Positions 55,123 to 63,109 of a DNA stretch of 64,000 bases are shown here, piece after piece (position 1 is the stretch's first letter; the number at the start of each line of letters is the position of its first letter). The notes under the pieces were generated by a model. That model saw only the letters and a list, made by a program, of their open reading frames with translations. It searched no databases and was not told the DNA's origin. The DNA comes from Acidimicrobiaceae bacterium (GTDB lineage Bacteria > Actinomycetota > Acidimicrobiia > Acidimicrobiales > RAAP-2): assembly GCA_027314705.1 (NCBI GenBank), contig DAHVAJ010000047.1:33262-97261 (forward strand), read 5' to 3'. Position numbers and translations under genes: made by a program.

Positions 55123-56697
55123 GTGGTCCCCGCCCTCCCGGTGGTGCCGGCGGCCACCTGTCCGTCGACGGCCGTTGCTCTGGGCGGCGCAGCCGGCTCC
55201 GTCTGCTCGGCGGCCTCCGGCGTGGCCGGTGCCGCCGGGTCGGTCCTCGGCGGGCTCGGCTCCGTCGGCGTGGGGAGCGTCCTCGACGCCCTGGGCTCGT
55301 GGGTCACGGGCGGCGCCGTGTGGTTGCTCGCCCGCATCGGTACCGCGCTCGCCTCCTCGACCGCCGTCGACCTCTCGGCCCCCTGGTTCAGGGCCCACTA
55401 CGCCACCATGGCCGCCCTGACCGGGGTGGTGGTCGTGCCCCTGCTGCTCCTCGGCATCGTCCAGGCCGTCTACCGCCAGAGCACCACCCTCCTGCTTCGG
55501 TCGGCCCTCGTGCACCTGCCCCTCGCCCTCCTGCTCACCGGCGTCGCCGTCTCCCTCGTCCAGCTCGGCCTGGCCGCCACGGACTCGCTCAGCGCGGCGG
55601 TGGCCCACGGTGCGGGCCTCGACTCCGGGCACTTCCTGTCCGGGGTGGCCGACGGGCTCGCCGCCGGTTCGGCCGGGGACCCGGCCGGCCCGCCCACCTT
55701 CGTGGTCTTCCTCGGCGGGGTGGCGGTCGTGGTCGGCGCCGTGCTCGTCTGGTTGGAGCTCCTCGTCCGGACCGCCGCCGTCTACGTCGCCGTGCTCTTC
55801 CTGCCCCTGGCCCTGGCCAGCCTGGCCTGGCCGGCCATCGCCCACTGGTCGCGGCGGTTGGCCGACACCCTGGTCGCCCTGGTCCTCTCCAAGTTCGTGG
55901 TCGTCGCCGTCCTGAGCCTGGCCGCCGGGGCCCTGGCCGGGGGGAGCGGCCAGACCCCCTCGGGCGCCACCGCCCCGGGCGGTGGGTTCGCCTCGGTACT
56001 CGGGGGCGCGGCCCTGCTCCTGCTGGCCGCCGCCGCACCGTGGGCCCTCCTCCGCCTCCTGCCCTTCGTCGAGGCCGGCGCCGTGGGCCACCTCGAGGGC
56101 CTGACCGACCGGGCCCGGCGACAGGTGGCGGCCCCGGTCAAGGGGCTGGCCTCGGTGGCGCTGGAGGCCTCGGCGGCCGCCACGCTGGCCACCGAGGCGG
56201 GCGGCCCCGTCGGTACCGTGGGCCTCGCGGCGGCCGGCCGTGGCCAACCTCCGCCCGGCGGTCTGCCGGGCTCGTCCGGCCCCGAACCGCACGGCGGTCG
56301 CCTCGGACCCGACGGCGGCCCGGACCCCGCACCCGGCCCGGCCGGGGACGTGCCCGCCTGGTCGAGCGTCCCGGAGTGGGCACCCCATCCCGGGGCCACC
56401 GCCGTCTGGGAGCGGTGGCTCGCCGACGGCCACGCCCCTGACGACGGCCACGCCCCCGACGACGGAGGCGCTCCCGCGGCCGCCGGTCTCCGGCCGTCGC
56501 CCGACCCCGCCCCGGCGGCTGGGCCCGGCGGCGCGAGCGCGGCACTCCGCCCGCTGCCCCGCCAGACGGGCGCCCTCCGGGCCGACGCCCTCGGCCGGGA
56601 CCGGCTCGGGGTCCGCCTCGTCGCCGCGCCGCCCGACCGGGCCCCCGCCGACCGGGCCCCCGCCGACCGGGCCCCCGCCGACCGGGCCGACCCGTGA
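55123..56697 (+). CDS. TrbL/VirB6-like conjugal transfer membrane protein
   Basis: A 524-residue protein with about seven membrane helices in its first 330 residues (MAALTGVVVVPLLLLGIVQ, LVHLPLALLLTGVAVSLVQLG, VFLGGVAVVVGAVLVWLELLVRT, YVAVLFLPLALASLAWPA among them). The last ~190 residues are polar and repetitive (Gly/Pro/Asp). It would be part of the inner-membrane mating channel. GTG start at 55123. It overlaps the next gene by 4 nt. The tail contains two tandem repeats, DGHAPD and DRAPA. Confidence 0.75.
   Translation: MVPALPVVPAATCPSTAVALGGAAGSVCSAASGVAGAAGSVLGGLGSVGVGSVLDALGSWVTGGAVWLLARIGTALASSTAVDLSAPWFRAHYATMAALTGVVVVPLLLLGIVQAVYRQSTTLLLRSALVHLPLALLLTGVAVSLVQLGLAATDSLSAAVAHGAGLDSGHFLSGVADGLAAGSAGDPAGPPTFVVFLGGVAVVVGAVLVWLELLVRTAAVYVAVLFLPLALASLAWPAIAHWSRRLADTLVALVLSKFVVVAVLSLAAGALAGGSGQTPSGATAPGGGFASVLGGAALLLLAAAAPWALLRLLPFVEAGAVGHLEGLTDRARRQVAAPVKGLASVALEASAAATLATEAGGPVGTVGLAAAGRGQPPPGGLPGSSGPEPHGGRLGPDGGPDPAPGPAGDVPAWSSVPEWAPHPGATAVWERWLADGHAPDDGHAPDDGGAPAAAGLRPSPDPAPAAGPGGASAALRPLPRQTGALRADALGRDRLGVRLVAAPPDRAPADRAPADRAPADRADP
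56635..56694 (+). repeat. 15-bp tandem repeat at the 3' end of the TrbL-like gene
   Basis: GACCGGGCCCCCGCC repeats at 56635, 56650 and 56665, with a partial copy at 56680. It is in frame and encodes DRAPA units, so copy number can change without shifting the frame. An 18-bp repeat (DGHAPD) lies upstream at about 56425-56460. Confidence 0.9.
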
Positions 56698-58229
56698 GTG
56701 GGGGGACGGTGGAGGACGGCCGTGGTCGGGTCCGCTACCGCTTTCCGCCGCTCGAGCGCCGCGGGGTCATCGCCGGCTGGCGTGGTGGGCAGATCGGTGC
56801 CGTGGCGGGCGCCCTGGTGGTGGCCGTGGCGGTGGCGCGGGCCCGGCCTTCGGCCGGTGGGGTCCTCGTGGCCGTGACCGTGGTGGCCGGAGGAGTGGCC
56901 CTCGCCACCTGGCCCGTGGCCGGGCGCACGGGTGAGCAGTGGCTGCCCCTTCTCGTCAGGTGGGCGTGGGCCGGCCGGAGCGGCGACCGGCGTCAGCTCG
57001 GCGCCGGGCCCGGCCACGGCCGGCTCGTCGCCCTCGACGGGGAGGGTCGTCTGCGGGTGGGGGACCCGGGCCGGGACCGCCACGGGTCCGGCGCGCTGGC
57101 CGGCCTCTCCGTGGGGGCCGCCCCACTCGAGGGGACCGGGGCGGCCATGGGGGTGGTCCACGACCAGCGGGCCCGCACGGCCACCGCGGTCCTCGCCCTG
57201 TCGGGCCACAGCTTCGCCCTCCTCGGCCCGACCGACCAGGATGCCCGGGTGGCGGCATGGGCCCAGGTCCTCGCCTCGCTGGCCCGAGACGGCTCGGCCG
57301 TCCACCGGGTGCAGTGGCTCGAGACGTGCCGGCCCGACGACGGCAGTGCCGTGCGGCGGTGGCTCGACGGCCACGCCGTGCTGGGCGACGGCGCCCCGGC
57401 GGTCCGCTCCTATCGGGACCTGCTCACCGAGGCCGGCCCGGTGACCCGGCGTCACCGGGTCCTGCTGGCCGTGACCGTCCACCGGGCCCGGTCGGCTCGG
57501 GCCGTGCGGGCCGCAGGGGGTGGTGCCGCAGGCCTCGGCGCCGTCCTCGCCCGGGAGGTGGCCGCCGTGCACCGGTCCCTCGAGGGCGCCGATGTCGAAG
57601 CAGAGGGGGTGCTCGGTCCCGCCGCTTTGGCCCACGTGCTGGCCGACGGGCTGGGCACGGCCGCCGCCGGGGAGCCCGCCGCCACCCGGGACGGGGCCGA
57701 CGACCGGGGCCCGGCCGCCGGTCCGTGGCCCCTGGCCCTGGAGCCGACGTGGGACGCCGTCCGCTGCGAGGCCGCCTGGCACGCCGTGTACTGGGTGGCC
57801 GAGTGGCCCCGGGTCGACGTGACCCCCGACTTCCTCGGCCCGGTCCTCCTGGCCCCCCTCCGGCGAACCCTGGCCGTGGTCATGGAGCCGGTCGACCCGG
57901 TCCGGGCCGCCCGGCAGGTGGCCCAGGCCCGCACGGCCGACCTGGCCGACGGCGAGCTCCGTCGCCGGGGGGGCTTCCTCACGACGGCCCGCCACGCCCG
58001 CGAACGCCAGAGCGTCGAGCACCGCGACCTCGAACTGGCCGACGGCCACGCCCAGTTCCGATTCACCGGGTACGTGGGGGTCACGGCCGGCGACCGCCCC
58101 GGGCTCGACGCGGCCTGCACCGCCCTCGAACAGGGCGCGGCCCAGGCTCGCCTCGAGGTCCGCCGGCTCTGGGGCCAGCAGGACGCCGCCCTGGTGTGCA
58201 CGCTCCCCCTCGGGCGGGGGCTCGCCTGA
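56694..58229 (+). CDS. SCO6880-family conjugation protein (PrgI-like N-terminus)
   Basis: A 511-residue protein. Two membrane helices near the N-terminus (IGAVAGALVVAVAVARA, VLVAVTVVAGGVALATWPVA) follow a short PrgI-like start (RYRFPPLERRGVIAGWRGGQ); a long soluble domain then carries ARTATAVLALSGHSFALLG and later RTLAVVMEPVDPVRAARQVAQ. This is the protein that takes the place of VirB3 and the VirB4 N-terminus in actinobacterial conjugation systems (family knowledge). GTG overlaps the TrbL-like stop (GTGA). Confidence 0.78.
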   Translation: MSGGTVEDGRGRVRYRFPPLERRGVIAGWRGGQIGAVAGALVVAVAVARARPSAGGVLVAVTVVAGGVALATWPVAGRTGEQWLPLLVRWAWAGRSGDRRQLGAGPGHGRLVALDGEGRLRVGDPGRDRHGSGALAGLSVGAAPLEGTGAAMGVVHDQRARTATAVLALSGHSFALLGPTDQDARVAAWAQVLASLARDGSAVHRVQWLETCRPDDGSAVRRWLDGHAVLGDGAPAVRSYRDLLTEAGPVTRRHRVLLAVTVHRARSARAVRAAGGGAAGLGAVLAREVAAVHRSLEGADVEAEGVLGPAALAHVLADGLGTAAAGEPAATRDGADDRGPAAGPWPLALEPTWDAVRCEAAWHAVYWVAEWPRVDVTPDFLGPVLLAPLRRTLAVVMEPVDPVRAARQVAQARTADLADGELRRRGGFLTTARHARERQSVEHRDLELADGHAQFRFTGYVGVTAGDRPGLDAACTALEQGAAQARLEVRRLWGQQDAALVCTLPLGRGLA

Positions 58230-59182
58230 TGCGCCTGACCCCCGTGGTGCCGGCCCACGTGGCCACCACGCGCCACCTGTGCGCGGCCTATCCCCTCGTC
58301 ACCGAGGCCGGCCTCGGTCACGAGGGGGTGCTCGTCGGTCGCGACCTGCTCGGGGGCGCCTTCGTGCACGACCCCTTCGCCCTCTACCGCCGGGGCGTGG
58401 TCACCAATCCCAACATGGTCGTCTTCGGCCAGATCGGCCGGGGCAAGAGCTCCTTCGTCAAGTCGTACCTCTGGCGCCAGGCCGTCTTCGGCCGCCGCGC
58501 CTGGGTGGTCGACCCCAAGGGCGAGTACGGCCCCCTGGCCGAGGCGTGGGGGGTGGCACCGGTCACCCTGCGTCCCGGGGGCTCGGTGCGCCTCAACCCG
58601 CTCGAGGCCGGACCGGACCCGGCGGGCGACGAGGACCCCGTCGGCGGCCCGGCCCGTCGGCGCTCGGCCCTCACCGCCTCGCTGGCCGTGGCCTGTCTCG
58701 GCCGCGAGCTGCGGCCCCGCGAGCGAGCGGCGGTGGACGTGGCCCTCGGGGCCGCCGCCGTGCGGGCCGCGCTGCGGGGTGCGGTCGATCCGATCCTGCC
58801 CGAGGTGGTCGAGGCGTTGCTCGACCCGGACCCGGCCGGGGCGGCCGCCCTGCGCACGACGGTGACCGGGCTGGCCGAAGACGGGCGCGACCCCGCCCTC
58901 GAACTGCGCCGGTTGGTCGCCGGCGACCTGCGCGGGATGTTCGACGGGCCCACCACTCCCGGACTCGAGCTCGACGGTCCGCTGGTCGTCCTCGACCTCT
59001 CGGCCGTCTACCACTCGCCCGCCCTCGGGGTCCTCATGGCCTGCGCCGCGGCCTGGTTGCAGGCGGCCGTCGGGACGGGGACGGGGACCGGGGCCGGGGC
59101 CGGAGGCCACCTGCTCCTGGTGGTGGACGAGGCGTGGGCCATCCTCTCCAAGCTCAACATTCAGCTAAACTACTGCTCGTGA
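58229..59182 (+). pseudogene. VirB4/TraC-type conjugation ATPase, truncated after Walker B
   Basis: 317 residues. Walker A GQIGRGKS is at residues 67-74, and VDPKGEYGPLAEAWG follows. Walker B LLLVVDEAWA has its Asp-Glu at residues 300-301. Homologues of this type go on for about 120 more residues with sensor and arginine-finger parts. Here the frame changes style after AILSKLNI and ends in QLNYCS, and the DNA turns A/T-rich at the same point. ATG overlaps the SCO6880-like stop (TGATG). The repeat TGTGTGAGAGG before Walker B comes from 6-bp DNA repeats. Without its 3' part the ATPase should be inactive. Confidence 0.78.
59150..59178. other. Insertion junction (att site) in the VirB4-type gene
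   Basis: The GC-rich codons for AILSKL pass into AACATTCAGCTAAACTACTG, and the recombinase starts at 59179. The conserved protein sequence breaks in the same place, so one half of the recombined site is probably here. The core dinucleotide cannot be named without the matching half-site, which is not in the window. Confidence 0.6.
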
Positions 59183-60570
59183 ATGTGGCCGTCTACGCAC
59201 GCATTTCTGAGGACAGCGAGGGCCGAGGCCTTGGTGTCGCTCGTCAGGAGGAGGACGCCCGAACTATTGCTCGGCTCCGGGGCTGGGAGGTCGCCCGGGT
59301 CTACGTGGACAATGACGTCAGTGCCTTCAATACGAAGGTGCTCCGGCAGCAGTTTGAGCGGATGCTTGAAGATCTGCGGGTCGGCCTCGTTGACGGCTGC
59401 GTCGTCTACGACCTAGATCGGTTTGCCCGCCAGCCGGCGGATCTCGAACGCGCCATCAAGATCTTTGACAATCGGGACGGCATGGCGTTTGCCACCGTGC
59501 AGGGCGACATCGACCTCTCATCGCCGGATGGGCGCACCATGGCGCGTGTGCTGGTCGCGTTTGCCAACAAGAGTTCGATGGACACGTCCCGACGGCTGAA
59601 GCGCAAACACCTCGAGCTAGCTCAAAGTGGCGTCTTGGTGGCATCGCACCGGGCCTTCGGGTATGAGGATGACCGCGTCACTTTGCGTCAGAGTGAAGTG
59701 GAGCTGATCCGCGAAGCAGCGACGGACATCATCTCGGGTGTCGCGCTCCACGCAATTGCTCGACGCTGGAATGCACAGGGAGTTACGACCTCCTACGGGA
59801 ACATCTGGAGGCAGGCACCTCTCCGAGCGATGATGCTGTCGCCTCGGATGGCCGGGTTCAGAGTCCACCAGGGGGAGATAGCACGGGACGCAGAGGGGAA
59901 TCCGGTCATGGCGCAGCGGCCGCCGATTCTTGACCTGGAGACCTGGGAAGCGCTGCGGGCCACGCTCTTGGACCCGGCTCGGTCCGGCAATCACATCCAT
60001 CGAGGCGGAAGGAAGCGTCTTCTGGCCGGCATTGTCCGCTGTGGACTGTGCGGGACCCCGATGACTTCGGACAAGGATCGTCGACGTGACGTCCACACGT
60101 ACGTCTGTAAGTCGGCTACGACGAACGGAGGATGCGGAAAGGTCGCGGTATCAGGCGAGCCGGTCGACGCTCTTGTCACAGAACTTGTCATCACGTACCT
60201 GTCCAGTCGGGAACTAGATGACGAGGTCGAGCCTTGGTCAGGGGATGGCGAACTCTCGGAGGCCACGCGCCGGATCTCTGAGTTGATGGCCGCGTTCACC
60301 GAGGGCGAACTCTCGAAGGAAGTTGTCTTTCCTGCCGTACAGAAGCTCGAAGACCGAGCCAGTCACCTCCGAGCGGAACAAGCGGAGTTCCTGCGAGAGC
60401 GTTCGGTTGCTGCGAATCGCCCGACAAATCTCGAGGAGCTGTGGCCGGGCCTCGATGTCGATCAGCGGCGGGCGATCATCGAGTCCGTACTCGGATCTGT
60501 GATCGTCAATCCCGCGGCCGTCAAAGGCGGACGCTTCTCGCCGGACCGCATCGAGGTCGTCTGGCGATGA
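59179..60570 (+). CDS. Large serine recombinase (integrase)
   Basis: A 463-residue phage/ICE-type integrase. The resolvase domain (residues 1-150) has the catalytic Ser in YARISEDSEGRGLGVARQ and the Arg helix of LDRFARQP. The recombinase domain follows (TSYGNIWRQAPLRAMMLSPRMAG), then the zinc ribbon CGLCGTPM with YVCKSATTNGGCG, and a coiled-coil end. GTG 59179 or 59185. Third-position A/T is clearly more frequent than in the flanking genes, marking recent transfer. No promoter fits between the junction and the start, so transcription may come from the interrupted conjugation operon. Confidence 0.92.
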   Translation: MNVAVYARISEDSEGRGLGVARQEEDARTIARLRGWEVARVYVDNDVSAFNTKVLRQQFERMLEDLRVGLVDGCVVYDLDRFARQPADLERAIKIFDNRDGMAFATVQGDIDLSSPDGRTMARVLVAFANKSSMDTSRRLKRKHLELAQSGVLVASHRAFGYEDDRVTLRQSEVELIREAATDIISGVALHAIARRWNAQGVTTSYGNIWRQAPLRAMMLSPRMAGFRVHQGEIARDAEGNPVMAQRPPILDLETWEALRATLLDPARSGNHIHRGGRKRLLAGIVRCGLCGTPMTSDKDRRRDVHTYVCKSATTNGGCGKVAVSGEPVDALVTELVITYLSSRELDDEVEPWSGDGELSEATRRISELMAAFTEGELSKEVVFPAVQKLEDRASHLRAEQAEFLRERSVAANRPTNLEELWPGLDVDQRRAIIESVLGSVIVNPAAVKGGRFSPDRIEVVWR

Positions 60571-60885
60571 AGGATCCTGGCGATCCTCTGCCAGCGATCT
60601 TCTGTCAGACAGGGGGCGGACAGGAGTTGGCGCTCGATCCACTCCCCGGCCTCTCTCTGACGACTGCTTCGCGTCGATTTGCCTAACAACTTGTTGCCAG
60701 GCTTGTGCACTGCTTCAACCGTGCCTACGGGCATGGTCTTTGGCGGAGGGACCAATAGGACCAGATCGGCGCGGCCTCTACGTCCGGGCCTCTCCTCGGA
60801 TGGGTGGTCGTCCCCCTGCCTCCTGAAATCAACCACCTGGTGGTCCTGAGGGACGGTGGATTTGAGGGCAAGTGCGCCCGACGGC
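60571..60885. other. Spacer after the integrase
   Basis: About 315 bases without a convincing frame. It has a small palindrome CAACTTGTTG near 60688. No part of the missing VirB4 C-terminus (for example an RWLQ-SWKLSR-type stretch) could be seen here. Confidence 0.4.
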
Positions 60886-61122
60886 CTACGGGATCTGCTC
60901 ACCCGTGACCAATCGACGCAGAGCCGCGAGCTCCTTCTGCAGCCGCCGGACCTCGCTGCGGCTCGGCCGACCAGTGGGCTCTTCGGAGCGCTCTTCAAGG
61001 CGGGCGAACCACTGTGCACAGTTGCGTTCATCGCGAGCACGGGAACGAGCGACATCACGTGTCGTCCTCGCTGAGCGACTGTTCTCATCCGGGCGCTGTC
61101 GGGGTGAAGGAGTTCTGCTCAT
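60886..61122 (-). CDS. Small hypothetical protein, second gene of a minus-strand pair
   Basis: A 78-residue charged, mostly helical protein (SRARDERNCAQWFARLEERS, then RSEVRRLQKELAALRRL, a short coiled coil). The ATG overlaps the stop of the upstream gene by 4 nt (ATGA), which supports real translation. No family recognised. It converges with the serine recombinase. Confidence 0.5.
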   Translation of the reverse strand: MSRTPSPRQRPDENSRSARTTRDVARSRARDERNCAQWFARLEERSEEPTGRPSRSEVRRLQKELAALRRLVTGEQIP

Positions 61123-61514
61123 GCCGCACCACCCCTGAGCGCCGTCTCGAACCGACTGACGAGCCGAACTCGGCCAAGCAACTCGTCTACCGGGACGGGT
61201 CGCGGATGGCGCACCCTCCGGTACGTCGGGGCCTCCAGGTCTCCATCGTCGCCCTGGGTGGCGACGTGCGTCTTGTCGGAACTCCTCAGCAGCCGTGCTG
61301 TCTGCGCTGGCGTAGTGACCAGCGGCACTTCGAAACCGCTCACAGTAACGAGCACAAGCCGCAGGTTGTCGATCACCGGCATGTCGACATCTGGCGAGGG
61401 GTCGGATCCTTCGGCGACCCGGAGTCGGTCGCCTCTGGATTCGCCCGCCGACCTCAGTGCTCCCTGAGTGAAGCCTCCAGGTCCTCGCTCGATGGCTGAT
61501 GACGATCGGGACAT
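61119..61514 (-). CDS. Hypothetical protein, first gene of a minus-strand pair
   Basis: A 131-residue protein from ATG 61514, with GGAGG 4 nt upstream. The middle (MPVIDNLRLVLVTVSGFEVP, LVTTPAQTARLLRSSDKTHV) looks like a folded alpha/beta unit. The start lies 60 nt from the nearest 10-bp repeat, so it is probably controlled by the RHH protein encoded divergently. No function assigned. Confidence 0.5.
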   Translation of the reverse strand: MSRSSSAIERGPGGFTQGALRSAGESRGDRLRVAEGSDPSPDVDMPVIDNLRLVLVTVSGFEVPLVTTPAQTARLLRSSDKTHVATQGDDGDLEAPTYRRVRHPRPVPVDELLGRVRLVSRFETALRGGAA

Positions 61515-61573
61515 TGCGCCTCCCTGGTCATGACAGGGGCCTCGTGCGCCTGTCACGACCCATCGTCCAGACC

Positions 61574-61659
61574 GACGTCACCCGCAACGTCACCCGCCGG
61601 GTCCTTTCACGAAACAACTCGAGCGATTGAACGTCACCCTCAGAACCTCAACGTCACCC
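61574..61659. repeat. Four direct copies of the 10-bp repeat AACGTCACCC
   Basis: GACGTCACCC at 61574 and AACGTCACCC at 61586, 61630 and 61650. The first two are 12 bp apart. They lie in the control region between the minus-strand pair and the divergent RHH gene. Related copies follow the RHH gene in the opposite orientation. Confidence 0.85.
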
Positions 61660-61745
61660 TGGGCCCGGACCGGCTCAGAAGTGGACCCGTCTGACCAACG
61701 TCGACACGGCCCATCTCCCAGCCTCCACGCTCGGTGAGGGTGTGA

Positions 61746-61790
61746 CCACGGACCGTATGCGGTGTACGGTATGTTGCATACGGTACGTGG
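61746..61790. other. 45-bp palindrome in the RHH control region
   Basis: Left arm CCACGGACCGTATGC (61746-61760) and right arm GCATACGGTACGTGG (61776-61790) match at 14 of 15 paired positions around a 15-bp centre that contains GTAC. It lies 80 nt before the RHH start. It could be an attachment or crossover site, an oriT-type hairpin, or an operator; nothing in the sequence decides between them. Confidence 0.7.
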
Positions 61791-61870
61791 TTCAACTACG
61801 ATGACCAGCGTGATGCTGACAAGGGCCGGGGTTGGCGGAGGCAGGTCGAGTCAGGCGAAGGGAAGCGCTG

Positions 61871-62083
61871 GTGGTTCAACAAGCTCGTGGCACCTCAAGC
61901 TCGAAAGGCGCAAAGGTGCCGGAGTCCGACGGTCAGTCGTGGGAGGCCCGGCACGTGCGTGCCACCTACTGGCTCGATCGAGTGCTCCGAGAAGAAGTTC
62001 GATCAGAAGCCGAACGCCGAGGATGGAGCGTCTCCCAGTTCGTCACCTGGGCACTCCAGCGTGCGCTGGACAAGGGTCACTGA
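61871..62083 (+). CDS. Ribbon-helix-helix (CopG/Arc-type) DNA-binding protein
   Basis: A 70-residue protein from GTG 61871, which has GAAGGGAAG just upstream; a TTG at 61832 is possible. A disordered Ser/Lys-rich N-terminus precedes the RHH fold: strand HVRATYWLD, helix REEVRSEAERRG, then WSVSQFVTWALQRALD. RHH dimers bind short tandem repeats; the AACGTCACCC copies on both sides are the obvious target. It may regulate copy, partition or transfer of the element. Confidence 0.8.
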   Translation: MVQQARGTSSSKGAKVPESDGQSWEARHVRATYWLDRVLREEVRSEAERRGWSVSQFVTWALQRALDKGH

Positions 62084-62137
62084 ATCTCAAAGACCTGTTC
62101 GGCGGCAACAAGCCGTCACCTGCTCGCCGGGCAGAGC

Positions 62138-62382
62138 AACGTCACCCACGCAGTGCTCTGATGGTGCCGATTGCCTCCGGCGCGCCCCGAACCAGTGACC
62201 GCGTGCAGGTCCAGCTCAGGTCCCTGACCAGGGAGGGTGACGTTCAGGGTGACATTGGCCCGGCTGTTGGCGATCATCCGGGCGAAGTCCGGAATTGGTC
62301 GATGCGGCCGGTTGAACCAGACCGTCGTCTGCCCCGAGAAACTCTCTGTTCGGGGGCCGAGGGTGACGTTCAGGGTGACGTT
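62138..62382. repeat. Five further 10-bp repeat copies between the RHH and lipoprotein genes
   Basis: AACGTCACCC at 62138, then the reverse form GGGTGACGTT at 62235, GGGTGACATT at 62247, and GGGTGACGTT at 62361 and 62373. Two of the pairs are spaced 12 bp like the first pair at 61574. The 400-nt region holds no believable gene. A CCCCGA/TCGGGG hairpin (62332-62355) precedes the last pair. The lipoprotein gene starts 104 nt later. Confidence 0.85.
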
Positions 62383-62485
62383 GGACGTTCATGCTGCGTT
62401 CGGATGCGCCTCCCCGACGGCGTGGAGCGCAGAGCTTGGTCGGCAGCTGGGACTGCGGGCTAGGACGAGAAGAGGGGTGAACCGG

Positions 62486-63109
62486 ATGGGTAGCCATGGG
62501 CAGAAGGGCAGAGTTCGGAACTGGACCTTCGGGTGTGCGTTGGGCATGGCAGCCATGGGCCTGGCCGCCTGCGGGTCGGGATCCTCCTCGCCAACCTCGA
62601 CGGTGCGTTCTACCCCAACGACCTCGCCGGCCGGGCCGACAACCACGACCACCGGTGGATCTACCTCCGGCAACCAGGCAGCCGTGCTCAACGCCTGGCA
62701 GTCGGCCCAACAGACCCTCTACGGCTACCTGCAAGCACCTTGGCAGCAGGATCGGGCCAACCTCGTGGCCGGCCAGACGGCGGCCACGCTGTGGCCGAAC
62801 CTGGCCAACTACTTCGTCGATCCCGCGCTCAAGTCCGAGCAGACGTTTCTCGCTGGCGTGAAGATGGGTCAGCTCAACGGCCCGACGTCGTTCGATCTCG
62901 GCACGCCGAAGGTCGTGGCCCTCGCTCCATTGACGGCGACGGTCGCCGGCTGTATTCACGACACTGGGACGACCACGGCGACCGGTGCGCCAGGGCCGAC
63001 AAGTCTTGGTGGCGGAGCTGGCAGTTACAGCGGAACCTGGACCCTTGGGCTTATTGGCGGCTCGTGGAAGATCGCCTCCTACCGAACAGCCACGGTTCCC
63101 AAGTGCTGA
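62486..63109 (+). CDS. Lipoprotein of the conjugation region
   Basis: A 207-residue protein with a signal peptide (WTFGCALGMAAMGLAACGSG) and lipobox LAAC. A Ser/Thr/Pro linker (residues ~35-60) leads to a compact domain: AVLNAWQSAQQTLYGYLQAP, LWPNLANYFVDPALKSEQ, and a final beta part (YSGTWTLGLIGGSWKIASY). It resembles the small surface lipoproteins in actinobacterial conjugation clusters. ATG 62486 has GAGGGG upstream. Overlaps the next gene by 7 nt. Confidence 0.75.
   Translation: MGSHGQKGRVRNWTFGCALGMAAMGLAACGSGSSSPTSTVRSTPTTSPAGPTTTTTGGSTSGNQAAVLNAWQSAQQTLYGYLQAPWQQDRANLVAGQTAATLWPNLANYFVDPALKSEQTFLAGVKMGQLNGPTSFDLGTPKVVALAPLTATVAGCIHDTGTTTATGAPGPTSLGGGAGSYSGTWTLGLIGGSWKIASYRTATVPKC

Noticed and set aside
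59179..60570. The serine recombinase as a small resolvase or IS607-type transposase
   Set aside because: It has the N-terminal catalytic domain, a recombinase domain and a zinc ribbon with coiled coil, the large-integrase layout; no TnpB-type partner is present.
61014..61499. 161-residue plus-strand frame opposite the minus-strand pair
   Set aside because: The minus-strand genes have an RBS and an ATGA overlap; the plus frame has neither.
61762..62463. 233-residue plus-strand frame over the RHH gene and repeats
   Set aside because: It runs through the non-coding repeat region and has no fold; the RHH frame with its RBS is preferred.
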